This document shows positions 6,103 to 14,834 of a DNA stretch of 27,131 bases, one piece after another. Positions within the stretch are counted from its first letter, which is position 1. The number at the start of each line of letters is the position of its first letter. The stretch is from Planctomycetes bacterium UBA4800 (lineage in GTDB: Bacteria > Planctomycetota > UBA8108 > UBA8890 > UBA8898), in NCBI GenBank assembly GCA_002402755.1, contig DHGK01000339.1:1-27131 (forward strand), in the 5' to 3' direction. Below the pieces are notes generated by a model. It saw only the letters and a list, made by a program, of their open reading frames with translations. It did not search any database and was not told where the DNA came from. The translations under genes and the position numbers were made by a program.

Positions 6103-9100
6103 TCAGTCCTTCCCGGCGCGCTCGGGAACGAGCGCGAGCGACGTCTGTATCGAGTAAGGGCAAGTGCAGCCCGAGCTCGACTCCGGGATGATGACGAGGC
6201 CGCCCGCCGGGATGATGTTGAGCCAGCAGCCCGGGCGCGAGACCAGCGTGAGCGGAATCCCCTCGGTCTCCCCGCGGTCAAGAGGGTACATGCGCGGCAC
6301 ATCGCCGCGGCCGAAGAGGAAGTTCCTCGATCCCGTCAGGCCGCCGCAGCCGTGGCCGCCGCGGTAGGCCGTGAAGTTGTGCCGCGCGCCGGTTGCGAGG
6401 TCGAACGAGTACGGCCGCAGGTAGACCGTGGTGCCCGTGATCACCGGATGCTGCCACTGCTCGCCGTGGGTGCCGCCGGTCTCGGCGAAGCCGCGCCCGC
6501 GGATGTCCATGGCGCGGAAGTGCGTCTGCCAGCGCTCGTCGCCCGTCGCGGCGTCGAAGGCGTACATGCCGTACCAGAGCGCGGCGGCCTTGTTGTAGCT
6601 TCCCGAGAGGAGGACGAGCCCCTCGGCCGTGCACGCGTACGCTATGTGGTGAAAGGGAAGCCGCACGGGGCGCTCCCAGCACTGCGCGCCGGTCGCGGCC
6701 TCGACGGCCGCGAGGAACGTCTCGCGCGCGAGGAACGCATCGACCCTCAGGCGCCCGTCCTTGGCCCCGAGCGCCGCGGGATCGCGGCTCTCCAGGAAGT
6801 ATACGCGGTCCTTTCCCGCCGTGATGGCGCTCGGCATGAAGGCCTTGCCGGAGCGGGTCCACGCGGGCGAACCGTCGCGCAGGTCGAGCGCGAAGAGCGC
6901 GTCGCTCACGACGACGACCCTGAAGTCGCCCTCGAGCATGTCGATCAGGGCGCGGCTGAGCTCCCTGAACGCGGCGCCGCTGCGCTGCGCGGTGCCGAGG
7001 AGAACGCCGCCCGCGTGATTGAGATAACCCCATTCCTTGCCGGCGCCGCACGCGGGCGGCATGGAGAGCACGGGCCCGCGCGCGCCGGTCGCGGCATCGA
7101 GCGTCCAGACCTTGTCGCCGAGGATGAGGTACAGCGAATCGCCGGCGGCGAGCATGTGGCCCGAGGACTTGAGCGCGCCGACGCGGCGGGACTCCGGCAC
7201 GTCGAGGCTCCAGAGCGGCGAGCCGTTGTACTGGTTCACGGCGATCACGCGGTTGTCCGCCGCGATGATGATGCGGCCCTGCGCGACGAGCGGCGACATG
7301 GCGCGGTGGTGCCGGTCGATCATCTCGCGCGGCCCGGGCTCGCCGAACCACTGCACGACGAGCTCCCCGTCGAGATCGTCGCCGCTCGCCGCTGTGTGGC
7401 CGGGGTTCGCGTAGAGCTGCGTCCACTCGCCGCCGCCGTCGAGGGCGTCGCGCCTGAGGACGATCCACACGCCGCCCTCCTCGCGCACGCCGCCCGCAAA
7501 TCCCCGGACCTCGCCGGCGCGGCGCAGCCACTCGCCCGCGGCGGCGGCCGTGAGCGCGGTCTCGCCCGGCGGAGGCGGCGCCGTCTGTCCGATGCAGACG
7601 ACGCCGCCCGCGGGGCGCGTCACTCTGAGAATCTCGTGCAACTCGGCGGGCGGTGTTCCGTCCGAACGTATCGCATCGGCGACGACGAGGTCGGCGATGT
7701 AGTCGGTGCACGGGATGCGGTCCCCCTCCCACATGAGGATGGCGGCGCGGGGCCCGTACAGGCCGGCCGCATCGAGCGCCGCGCGGCTCCGCGCGACCTT
7801 GCCCGGGTCGCGCTCCAGGCCCACGATGGCCAGATCGGAGGCCGCGGCAAGCGCGCGGACGAGGCGGCCCTCGCCGCTTCCGAGCACGAGACACCAGCCC
7901 TTCGTCACGCCGCTCGTTGCGAGGATGCGCCGCGCCGTTTCGACGTCGCGCGGCGCGGGCGCTTCGCCGGACGCAGGCGCCGGTGCGCGCACATCCGCCC
8001 CCGCCTGCGCCGCCGGGGCGAAGCAGTGAATCACGCCCTTGTCGGTGCTCGCGAACAGGCGGCCGCGCGCGGCCGCCAGGCCGTACGCGCAGCCCTGGAC
8101 CTCGGCCGTCCACAGGACGCGGCCGTCTGCGGCGGCGAGCGCGACGACCGCGCCGTCGCCGCCTGCGATGAGCGTATCACCGGCGAGGAGCAGCGCGGTG
8201 GTGCAGGCCGTCGTGTGCGTCCAGACGACGCACTGCTGCATGGCCTGCACGGCCTCGGCGATCCGAGCGGCGAGCTCGCCGGCCCGCGCGGCCGCGGCCC
8301 GCTTCCTGTCGCCCTCGGGCTCGCGCTTGAATGCCTCGACCGCCTTCTCGCGCTCTCCGCGAAGCTGCGCTGCGCGCCGGGACAGCACGAGGTACGGCTC
8401 ATACCGCAGCGCCGAGAGCTCGCGCTTGGATTGGAGATAGGCGATCTCGCCGGCGAAGACCGCGCGCACGCCGGGAAGCTCTCCGCCGCGGGCGAGCGTC
8501 GCGGGGTCGCCGGCCGCGAGCTTCTCGCCCGTATGCCTGCCGGGGCCGTGGAAGAGAATGCCGGCATGGAACACGATCTCGGTTCCGCCGTCGCCCTCGA
8601 ACGCGCCAAGGTACTCCCCGGCGGCGCGATCCAGGACGGCCGGCGAGGTCCTGCCCGTGGGCACGAAGAGCCGCGCGGGCGAGGCGCTCAGGTACCCCTG
8701 GGGCGACACGGACTCGAGGAGCCGCGACCAGCGGGGCGCGCCGGTGCGCGCGTCGAGGGCGCAGGCGAGCGCGGCCTTGGGCGGGAAGAGCCCCGCGCAG
8801 GCATAGACCGTGTCGCCGTCGACAAGAACGCCGGCCCTGACCGGCATGTCGGAGACGAGTCGGCCGTTACCGGGAATGCGCCGCGCGCTCACGGCGGCAC
8901 GGTGCGTCCAGACGAGCGCGCCGGTCGCGGCGTCCACGCAATACACGCAGCCGTCGTCGGATCCCACGTACAGGCGCCCTTGCGCGTACGCGGGGGCCAG
9001 CCTGACCGGGCCTTCCGTGAAGAACGTCCAGCGGACCTCGCCCGTGCCGGCATCGAGGGCGTACACCTTGTCGTCGGCCGAGGAGCCGAAGTAGACGCGG

Positions 9101-9381
9101 TCGCCGGCCGCGATCGCGTGGAACACGCGATCGTAGGCGACGACGTGCGGCAGGTCCGTGAGCTCGTGCCAGATGTCCTGCCGCGCGGTGGAGGGCCATG
9201 CCGGCCGCGGGGGGTGCGGCGCCGCGAAGACCCACGCCTGCGCGAGCGGCACGGCGAGCGTCTCGGCGGCGGCGGCGTTGCGCGTCCCATCGCGGCCGTA
9301 GGCCGGCCAGTCGCCGGCCCGCGATGTGTGCACGGCGGCAATGAGCGCGCACAGCGGGAGGAATCCTCGTGGTCGGGACAT
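6103..9381 (-). CDS. exported PQQ-like beta-propeller protein with internal methyltransferase-like domain
   Basis: This 1092-residue protein has a Sec signal peptide (residues 1-22, SRA|GDW). About ten copies of the propeller blade signature A.D..TG...W follow, for example ALDAGTGEVRW, CVDAATGALVW, ALDLRDGSPAW and AFDAATGDERW; this is the BamB/quinoprotein-like PQQ repeat fold. A charged helical insert (about residues 325-370, RRAAQLRGEREKAVEAFKRE) interrupts the first set of blades. Residues about 480-650 form a Rossmann-type methyltransferase-like domain: VLGSGEGR with the glycine loop at 501-505, the acidic GLERDP, then DYIADLVVADAIR and EILRVTRPAGGVV. The blades then resume. The domain lacks Cys-rich or haem motifs. 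It is probably periplasmic or surface-associated. From memory, similar propeller/methyltransferase proteins occur in planctomycetes without known function. No close operon partner. Confidence 0.88.
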   Translation of the reverse strand: MSRPRGFLPLCALIAAVHTSRAGDWPAYGRDGTRNAAAAETLAVPLAQAWVFAAPHPPRPAWPSTARQDIWHELTDLPHVVAYDRVFHAIAAGDRVYFGSSADDKVYALDAGTGEVRWTFFTEGPVRLAPAYAQGRLYVGSDDGCVYCVDAATGALVWTHRAAVSARRIPGNGRLVSDMPVRAGVLVDGDTVYACAGLFPPKAALACALDARTGAPRWSRLLESVSPQGYLSASPARLFVPTGRTSPAVLDRAAGEYLGAFEGDGGTEIVFHAGILFHGPGRHTGEKLAAGDPATLARGGELPGVRAVFAGEIAYLQSKRELSALRYEPYLVLSRRAAQLRGEREKAVEAFKREPEGDRKRAAAARAGELAARIAEAVQAMQQCVVWTHTTACTTALLLAGDTLIAGGDGAVVALAAADGRVLWTAEVQGCAYGLAAARGRLFASTDKGVIHCFAPAAQAGADVRAPAPASGEAPAPRDVETARRILATSGVTKGWCLVLGSGEGRLVRALAAASDLAIVGLERDPGKVARSRAALDAAGLYGPRAAILMWEGDRIPCTDYIADLVVADAIRSDGTPPAELHEILRVTRPAGGVVCIGQTAPPPPGETALTAAAAGEWLRRAGEVRGFAGGVREEGGVWIVLRRDALDGGGEWTQLYANPGHTAASGDDLDGELVVQWFGEPGPREMIDRHHRAMSPLVAQGRIIIAADNRVIAVNQYNGSPLWSLDVPESRRVGALKSSGHMLAAGDSLYLILGDKVWTLDAATGARGPVLSMPPACGAGKEWGYLNHAGGVLLGTAQRSGAAFRELSRALIDMLEGDFRVVVVSDALFALDLRDGSPAWTRSGKAFMPSAITAGKDRVYFLESRDPAALGAKDGRLRVDAFLARETFLAAVEAATGAQCWERPVRLPFHHIAYACTAEGLVLLSGSYNKAAALWYGMYAFDAATGDERWQTHFRAMDIRGRGFAETGGTHGEQWQHPVITGTTVYLRPYSFDLATGARHNFTAYRGGHGCGGLTGSRNFLFGRGDVPRMYPLDRGETEGIPLTLVSRPGCWLNIIPAGGLVIIPESSSGCTCPYSIQTSLALVPERAGKD

Positions 9382-9387
9382 GCCTCA

Positions 9388-9416
9388 AGGGTATCCCCGT
9401 CCCGATCCGAGGGCAA
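9388..9416 (-). promoter_or_regulatory. candidate promoter of the propeller protein gene
   Basis: On the minus strand TTGCCC (9416-9411), 17 nt, TACCCT (9393-9388), ending 6 nt before the ATG at 9381. The spacing is ideal, but the box matches are modest (4 and 3 of 6). No good ribosome-binding site fits between, which is consistent with a leaderless message. Confidence 0.3.
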
Positions 9417-9535
9417 TCCCTTCCGTTCGGCGGGACTTGTGCGTACGATGGCGGCCTTCGGCGCCCGCGTTTCCGGACACGCGCGCTTCGCGGCGGGCGC
9501 GCGGAGCCCTGCGGCAAGAAAGGACGCGCTTCCCC

Positions 9536-10903
9536 ATGACGGCGTACGATCCCTCCGAATCGAAGCTGAACGTCGGCTACATCCTGCTCCTGAGCCTGGT
9601 GGCGGCGTTCGGCGGGTTCCTGTTCGGGTACGACACCGCGGTGATCGCGGGCGCCAACAAGTACCTGGAGACGTACTTCGCGCTCGGCTCCGGCGGCCTC
9701 GGCTTCGCGACCGGCGTGATGCTGCTCGGGTGCATGGCCGGCGTGATGATCGCCGGCCCCGCCGGCGACCGCCTGGGGCGAAGGACGGGCCTGCTTCTCT
9801 GCGGCCTCGGGTTCGGGCTGTCGTCGTACGCCACGGCGATTCCCGAGACCCTGACCGCATTCTGGTGGGCGCGCTTCGCGGGCGGCATCGCGATCGGCGC
9901 CGTGTCGATTCTGTCGCCGATCTACATCGCCGAGATCGCGCCCGAGAGGATCCGGGGCCGCCTGGTGTCGCTCTACCAGCTCGCGATCGTCACCGGCATC
10001 GCCGCCGCGTTCTTCGTCAACACGCTCATTCAGGGCCAGGGCGATGCGGCCTGGAACACGGCGACCGGCTGGCGCTGGATGTTTGCATCGCTCATCGTGC
10101 CGTCGGCCGCGTTCATGGCGCTGCTCGCGGCCGTGCCCGAGAGCCCGCGCTGGCTCGTCAAGGCGGGGCGGCGCGATGCGGGGCGCGCGGTGCTCGAGCG
10201 CATCGGCGGGGCCGCGAGCGCGGCGCGCGGAATGGCGCAGATCGAGGAGGCGCTCGCGAGCGAGGAGGGCCGATGGTCGGAGCTTCTGACGCCGCGCTAC
10301 TCGCGTCCCTTGATCCTGGGGGCGACGCTCGCCGTCTTCAGCCAATTCAGCGGCATCAACGCGATCATGTACTATGCGCCCAAGGTCTTCGAGACGGCCG
10401 GCACGGAGACGAGCGCCGCCTTCTGGCAGACGGTGATCGTGGGCATGGTGAACATCGCCTTCACGTTCGTGTCGATCGGGCTGGTCGACCGCCTGGGGCG
10501 CAAGCCGCTGCTTGCCGTGGGAACGGGGTTGCAGGCCGTGATGCTGACCGTGGTCGGGTTCGCGTTCTCCCGCGATCTGGGCGGCGGCGTGCTGCTCGTG
10601 GGCGTGCTCGGCTTCGTCGCCGCGTTCGCCATGGCCATGGGGCCCGTGTCGTGGATCGTCAACTCGGAGATCTTCCCGACCAAGCTGCGCGGGCGCGCCA
10701 TGGGCGTCTCGATCCTGCTCCTGTGGCTCGCGGACTACATCGTGACGCAGACCTTTCCCATGCTGAAGGACGGGATCGGTCCGGCCGCGACGTTCTGGAT
10801 CTACGCGGGCTGCAGCCTGGCGAGCACGCTGTTCGTCGTGTGCTGCCTGCCCGAGACCAAGGGCAAGACGCTCGAGGAGATCGAGGCGGGGTGGGGGCGG
10901 TGA
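9536..10903 (+). CDS. MFS sugar/H+ symporter (XylE/GalP/GLUT type)
   Basis: A 455-residue, twelve-helix transporter of the sugar porter family. Family signatures are in order: FGGFLFGYDTAVI in helix 1, GDRLGRRTGLL after helix 2, RGRLVSLYQ, PESPRWLVK closing the N-terminal half, SQFSGINAIMYYAPK in helix 7, VDRLGRKPLL, and PETKGKTLEEIE at the C-terminus. The family imports monosaccharides with protons across the cytoplasmic membrane; the sugar is not predictable. ATG 9536 begins MTAYDPSESKLN just ahead of helix 1 and has AAAGGA about 12 nt upstream. The same frame stays open further upstream, but that stretch shows no protein-like character. A TACGAT at 9444-9449 with a weak -35 could serve as promoter. 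It is transcribed divergently from the propeller gene. Confidence 0.93.
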   Translation: MTAYDPSESKLNVGYILLLSLVAAFGGFLFGYDTAVIAGANKYLETYFALGSGGLGFATGVMLLGCMAGVMIAGPAGDRLGRRTGLLLCGLGFGLSSYATAIPETLTAFWWARFAGGIAIGAVSILSPIYIAEIAPERIRGRLVSLYQLAIVTGIAAAFFVNTLIQGQGDAAWNTATGWRWMFASLIVPSAAFMALLAAVPESPRWLVKAGRRDAGRAVLERIGGAASAARGMAQIEEALASEEGRWSELLTPRYSRPLILGATLAVFSQFSGINAIMYYAPKVFETAGTETSAAFWQTVIVGMVNIAFTFVSIGLVDRLGRKPLLAVGTGLQAVMLTVVGFAFSRDLGGGVLLVGVLGFVAAFAMAMGPVSWIVNSEIFPTKLRGRAMGVSILLLWLADYIVTQTFPMLKDGIGPAATFWIYAGCSLASTLFVVCCLPETKGKTLEEIEAGWGR

Positions 10904-10952
10904 GGCGCGCGGTCGCGGGCCGCTCGCAGCCGGGGGGCCCCGTCGCCGCGCC

Positions 10953-10981
10953 TTGCCGGATGGCCGGCGATGCGCCATCAT
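10953..10981 (+). promoter_or_regulatory. candidate promoter of the cyclophilin-like gene
   Basis: TTGCCG (10953-10958), 17 nt, CATCAT (10976-10981), each matching the vegetative consensus at 4 of 6 positions. It lies between the transporter stop and the AAAGGAG ribosome-binding site of the next gene. The two genes could equally share one transcript, since no terminator separates them. Confidence 0.3.
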
Positions 10982-11024
10982 GACGGTGCCGGCGGGCCGG
11001 ATGTCGCGCCGAAAGGAGCGTGCC

Positions 11025-11399
11025 ATGCGTGCGATCACGATCACGGCGGGCGGCGTGTCCCTCAAGGCGGAGCTGAACGATGGCCCGAGCGCGCAGCGCA
11101 TCTGGGACGCGTTGCCCATCGAGGGGGAAGCGAACACCTGGGGGGAGGAGATCTACTTCCAGATCCCGGTCAAGATCGCGCGCGAGCCGGAGGCGCGCGC
11201 CGATGTGGACGTCGGCGAGCTCGGTTACTGGGCGCCGGGCGAGGCGTTCTGCATCTTCTTCGGCCGGACGCCCGCGAGCACGGGCGCCGCGCCGCGCGCG
11301 GCGAGCGCCGTGAACATCGTGGGCAAGGTGACGGGCGATGCGACCCGCTTCAAGGTGGTGCGCGACGGGGAGAGGGTCGTGCTCGCGGGCGCGGAGTGA
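11025..11399 (+). CDS. cyclophilin-like fold small protein (DUF369/TM1367 type)
   Basis: A 124-residue cytosolic protein of the compact beta-barrel family whose members have a cyclophilin-like fold but no demonstrated prolyl-isomerase activity. Recognisable elements are SAQRIWDALPIEG, WGEEIYFQIPVK, the central GELGYWAPGEAFCIFFGRTP, and the C-terminal NIVGKVTGD. It fills the usual family length. ATG 11025 is chosen because AAAGGAG sits 7 nt upstream and MRAITITAGG is the normal beta-strand start; longer in-frame starts upstream lack such a site. It follows the sugar symporter in the same direction and converges on the glycosidase-like gene. The physiological role is unknown. Confidence 0.87.
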   Translation: MRAITITAGGVSLKAELNDGPSAQRIWDALPIEGEANTWGEEIYFQIPVKIAREPEARADVDVGELGYWAPGEAFCIFFGRTPASTGAAPRAASAVNIVGKVTGDATRFKVVRDGERVVLAGAE

Positions 11400-11429
11400 G
11401 CGCGGCCGCGCCGTCGCGGGCTTCGCGTC

Positions 11430-14400
11430 TCAGTACTCCGCCCTGACCTCGATCGCGCCCCCGGCCGCGGCATCCGATGGGAGAAGCTCGATGTCCTCGC
11501 CGATAACGCGCGCGGCGTCGATCCTCGCATCGTTCACGAACACGCGCGCGGGGAGCCTCTTCTCGGGATGGCGCAGGCGCAGCCACAGCTCGCGGGGCGG
11601 CGTGCGCGCGGGCGGCGTCACGATGGCCCGGATGCGGCGGCCGTCCGCATCGGCCTCGATCCGGAAGCTCGTGATGCCGAACACGGTGGGGGCGTTCGCG
11701 ACGGCGGTCCGCGCCGATCCCCGCAGCCACTCCCGCGGCATGCCGCGGCAGAGCCGGAGCGTGTCGCCGTCCTCCCAGATGAGGAGCTGGCGCAGCCACA
11801 TCGCGAAGCGCGCCTCGTCGGAGGTCTTGTACAGCGGGCCGCCGCCGCGCCCGAACGCGGGCGCCCACTCCGCCAGGCAGCGCGCGTCGGGGTAGATGAG
11901 GAGCGCGTAGGAGTTCCAGAAGGCGCGCAGCGCCGCCTCGACCTCGTCGCGCGCCATGTAGACGATCGGCGTGTCGAGGAGGCACGGCTGGAGCGTGACG
12001 CCGCCGCGCTCGAACCAGGCCGTCTCGTGATCCGCAACGTTGTAGCCGGACTGGCGCGAGAAGAAGATGCGGTCCTCCAGGTCGTCGAGCATCCACGTCA
12101 CGAGCGGGTCGTGGGGCGCGACGACCTCCCCCGTCGCGAGATGGAGCGCGGGGTAGAGCGCCTCGCGGATCCAGCCCTCGGTGAGGTGGCGCCGCTGAAA
12201 CACGCGCGAGGGCACGTACGGGATCGATGTGCCGTCGCGAAGCGTCGTCGTCGCGGCGCGTGTCGCCGCCTCGCGCGCCGCGCGCTCGATGTCGTGCCGG
12301 TACGCCTCCGCCTCGCGGGCGATGCGCTCCGCCTCGCCGTGCCCGATGGCGGCGAGGGCCTGGGCAGCGCGCTTCATGCCGAGGTGAAAGTAGGCGTTGG
12401 TCGCGAACCAGTACTGGTACTCGACGACGTCCTCGAGCGACGAGGCCGGCGCGAGGCCGTGGATCGGGGGGCGCGGCGCGTCCGGCGCGCCCATGGTCGA
12501 CCTGCGCTCGGCGATCAGGAAGTCGCAGCCCTTGACGAGCTGCGGCGCCGCGCGCTCCAGGTGCGCGCGGTCGCGCGTCACGAGATAGTGATCGGCGATG
12601 CCCCACAGGACGAAGCCGTGGTTCATCGCATACTCGCCGTGCGTGTACTCGCCCGCGCTGTGGAAGACGCCCTCGGCGGTCGAGAAGCGGCCCTTGAGCG
12701 GCTCGCGGCCCTGGTAGCGCAGCATGGGTTCCAGGAACCGCTCCGCCTCGACCGGCTCGTTGCGCATGTCCATGGCGCGGGCGATCATCACGGTCTCGTT
12801 GGCGAACACGCGGTACCGGACGGTTCCGACGCCCTGGTTGTAGAGACCGGTCTCGGGGTCCCGGTCGGTCGTGATGGCAACGTGCCAGAGGACCGCCTTG
12901 TAAAAGTCGTTGATCTCCTTGTCGGGGGTCTCGATCACGGTCCCGCGCGCAAGGCGCGCGCGCCAGTACGCGAGAACCCCGGGAACTTCCTCCTCGAAGT
13001 TGATGTGCGAGAGACGCATGCGCTCGGTGACCGTGAGGAGATCGACGAACGGGATCTTGAAGTACATCACGCGCCGTTCGCCGAGAGCGAGCCCGCCGCG
13101 CCAGGTCAGATACGGCCGGCCCTCGTCATCGCGCGCCTGCGACCAGCCCCATGGGCCGCTGCCCAGCTCGTCCATGGAGATCATTCCGCGCTGGGCGATC
13201 AGCCCTTCCGGCGGCTTCCTGCCCTCGGGAAGGGCGAGCGTGATCAGTCCATCCTCATCGAGCCCTATGTCGCCCTGCGAGTACCGCAGGCTCACGAACG
13301 CCGTGCGCCGCTCCTCCGCCCAGTTCGTCACGGTGAGCTTCGTCAGGAGGACGACGGTCTCATCGCCGCGGCGGGAGGCATCGTCGCCGTAGTCGCCGAG
13401 AAGCGCCGTGGCGCAGAGCTCGTGCCGATACCGGAGATCGCCGTTTCTCCAGGTCACGATGATGCGCGGCAGGTGGCCGTCCTCGAGCGAACGCGACGCC
13501 TCCTCGCGGTCCTTGCCGTCGAACTCCGGGCGCTCGCGCGTGTCGAGCGAGGCCCGGAGGCTGTCGCGCAGCCGGGCGTTGCCGAAGCCGGACGCGAAGG
13601 CCCAGCGCGCGGCATCCGTGCCGTTGTCGGTGTTGAGGCTGAGCGCATCGATGGACCAGTCGCCCTCGGGGCTCACGAAGAATTCCTGGCGGCACGCGGG
13701 GACGCCGATCGGGATGTCGCGGGGAGGAGCGAGCCGCGGAATCCCCGCCATGGCCGACGCGCGCGTTGCCTCGGCGCGCCCGGCGATGCGCTGCCGCACC
13801 CGTCCCGGCTGCCCGGCGGGCGGCGCGGGACTCCGGGCCCACGACATCGCGCGGTCCGCGGGCGCCACCAGCGTCCCGAAATCGGGAACCCACAGCGCGC
13901 CCTCGACGCGCACGGCCTGCGGCACGAACGAGAATCCGGTCGCATCGGGAGCCGCGCCGAGCCTGATCGTCGCGCACGTCAGATCGTTGGAATCGAGGTC
14001 GTCGAGATCCGCGTAGAAGAGGCGGACCCGAACGCCGGCCGAGTTTCCCGCGACCCCGTGCGCGGTCCACACCGCGCCCTCGACGCGCGCGCCGCGCGGC
14101 GGCGGCAGGCTCTCGATGGCGGCGACGACGCCGTTCGCGACCTCGATCCTCGCCGTGATCCCGCCGTCCGCGGCGAGCTTGTGTTCGATGTCGAAGCGAT
14201 CCTGGGCCCAGACGGCCTTGCCGAAAGCACGCAGGCGAAGCTCGCGGGGAAGCGGCGCGTTCTCGATGTCGACGACGCGCAGCTTCAGCGTGCAGCGGAA
14301 CGTGACGCGATGGTCGCCGGCCTGCTCCCATTCTTCCTTGGAGAGCGGCGGAAACGCGACGCGCCAGACGGCGCCTTGCTTGACCGGCGCCGTTGCGATG

Positions 14401-14684
14401 CGGACCCAGGCGCCGTTCCAGGGATCGTCGAGGCGCATCCAGCCGCCCGTCCCGTTCTGGGGCCAGACGCTGCCCCACCATTCGACGCGGAGGCGCGGCG
14501 CGCGCTCGTCGTCGATGCCGGCGATCGCGGCGGAAGACACCTCGCGGGGGCCGGTCCACTCAACACCGATGCCTCCATCGGCGATAGGCGTTCCGAACTC
14601 GGCGAGGTCGACGGGCTCGCCCGCGCGCGGCTCGGCCGCGGCGAACGGGAGGGAGAGGGCGCAGAGGGCAAGAGAACTGAGCAT
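11430..14684 (-). CDS. secreted six-hairpin glycosidase-like protein
   Basis: A 1084-residue protein with a short Sec signal peptide (about residues 1-17, FAAA|EP). The first half (about 20-560) is beta-rich, with sandwich-type segments such as PACRQEFFVSPEGDWSID and VVLLTKLTVTNWAEERRTAFVSLRYS. Residues about 570-960 are helical in a repeated pattern expected for an (alpha/alpha)6 toroid, including EINDFYKAVLWHV, FANETVMIARAMD, GEYTHGEYAMNHGFVLWGIADH (about 670-700) and YNVADHETAWFERGG. A C-terminal beta domain follows. This is the architecture of inverting and retaining glycosidases with six-hairpin folds (GH63/GH78/GH95-like). I cannot name the GH family, and acidic residues in the GEYTHGEY and DHETAW regions are only candidates for catalysis. 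ATG 14684 has GAGGAA 8 nt upstream. It likely acts on polysaccharide outside the cytoplasm; the nearby sugar symporter is a plausible partner. Confidence 0.8.
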   Translation of the reverse strand: MLSSLALCALSLPFAAAEPRAGEPVDLAEFGTPIADGGIGVEWTGPREVSSAAIAGIDDERAPRLRVEWWGSVWPQNGTGGWMRLDDPWNGAWVRIATAPVKQGAVWRVAFPPLSKEEWEQAGDHRVTFRCTLKLRVVDIENAPLPRELRLRAFGKAVWAQDRFDIEHKLAADGGITARIEVANGVVAAIESLPPPRGARVEGAVWTAHGVAGNSAGVRVRLFYADLDDLDSNDLTCATIRLGAAPDATGFSFVPQAVRVEGALWVPDFGTLVAPADRAMSWARSPAPPAGQPGRVRQRIAGRAEATRASAMAGIPRLAPPRDIPIGVPACRQEFFVSPEGDWSIDALSLNTDNGTDAARWAFASGFGNARLRDSLRASLDTRERPEFDGKDREEASRSLEDGHLPRIIVTWRNGDLRYRHELCATALLGDYGDDASRRGDETVVLLTKLTVTNWAEERRTAFVSLRYSQGDIGLDEDGLITLALPEGRKPPEGLIAQRGMISMDELGSGPWGWSQARDDEGRPYLTWRGGLALGERRVMYFKIPFVDLLTVTERMRLSHINFEEEVPGVLAYWRARLARGTVIETPDKEINDFYKAVLWHVAITTDRDPETGLYNQGVGTVRYRVFANETVMIARAMDMRNEPVEAERFLEPMLRYQGREPLKGRFSTAEGVFHSAGEYTHGEYAMNHGFVLWGIADHYLVTRDRAHLERAAPQLVKGCDFLIAERRSTMGAPDAPRPPIHGLAPASSLEDVVEYQYWFATNAYFHLGMKRAAQALAAIGHGEAERIAREAEAYRHDIERAAREAATRAATTTLRDGTSIPYVPSRVFQRRHLTEGWIREALYPALHLATGEVVAPHDPLVTWMLDDLEDRIFFSRQSGYNVADHETAWFERGGVTLQPCLLDTPIVYMARDEVEAALRAFWNSYALLIYPDARCLAEWAPAFGRGGGPLYKTSDEARFAMWLRQLLIWEDGDTLRLCRGMPREWLRGSARTAVANAPTVFGITSFRIEADADGRRIRAIVTPPARTPPRELWLRLRHPEKRLPARVFVNDARIDAARVIGEDIELLPSDAAAGGAIEVRAEY

Positions 14685-14737
14685 GGCGTGATTCCTCGCG
14701 GGCGCCGCCCGTGTCGATCGGCGGCGCGCCGAACAGC

Positions 14738-14767
14738 ATTGTAACTGCGGGCACGGTGCGCTGCCAA
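14738..14767 (-). promoter_or_regulatory. promoter of the glycosidase-like gene
   Basis: On the minus strand TTGGCA (14767-14762), 18 nt, TACAAT (14743-14738). Both boxes match the vegetative consensus at 5 of 6, the best promoter in the window. The ATG lies 53 nt beyond the -10 box with a normal ribosome-binding site. Confidence 0.55.
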
Positions 14768-14786
14768 CGCACGCGCGCAGCGTTGG
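14764..14786. promoter_or_regulatory. inverted repeat overlapping the -35 box: possible operator
   Basis: CCAACGC and GCGTTGG form a perfect 7-bp inverted repeat separated by 9 nt (centre to centre 16 nt). The left arm overlaps the -35 hexamer of the glycosidase-like gene. The element sits between this gene and the divergent photolyase gene, so a dimeric regulator bound here could affect both. The regulator is not identifiable from this window. Confidence 0.35.
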
Positions 14787-14795
14787 GGCGCCGTC

Positions 14796-14824
14796 TTGCC
14801 GCCCGCCGCGCGTCGCTGTAGCCT
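14796..14824 (+). promoter_or_regulatory. candidate promoter of the photolyase gene
   Basis: TTGCCG (14796-14801), 17 nt, TAGCCT (14819-14824), matching 4 and 3 of 6 consensus positions. The -10 box ends 10 nt before ATG 14835, giving a very short leader that would include at most GGGGAG. Confidence 0.25.
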
Positions 14825-14834
14825 GGGGAGCGCC

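Noticed and set aside
9326..9535. 70-residue N-terminal extension of the sugar symporter.
   Set aside because: It overlaps the start of the divergent propeller gene, is Arg/Pro-rich, and no sugar porter has such an extension. ATG 9536 gives the normal N-terminus.
5911..10983. A 1690-codon plus-strand open frame over the propeller and symporter genes.
   Set aside because: It crosses two well-recognised genes on opposite strands and has Arg/Ala-rich low-complexity composition. No domain is recognisable.
8867..11137. A 756-codon minus-strand open frame over the symporter.
   Set aside because: It runs through the divergent promoter region and has an Arg/His-rich composition. The plus-strand symporter is unambiguous.
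11568..14744. A 1058-codon plus-strand open frame opposite the glycosidase-like gene.
   Set aside because: It is antisense to a protein with a signal peptide and coherent domains. The shadow frame has no motif and covers the real gene's promoter.
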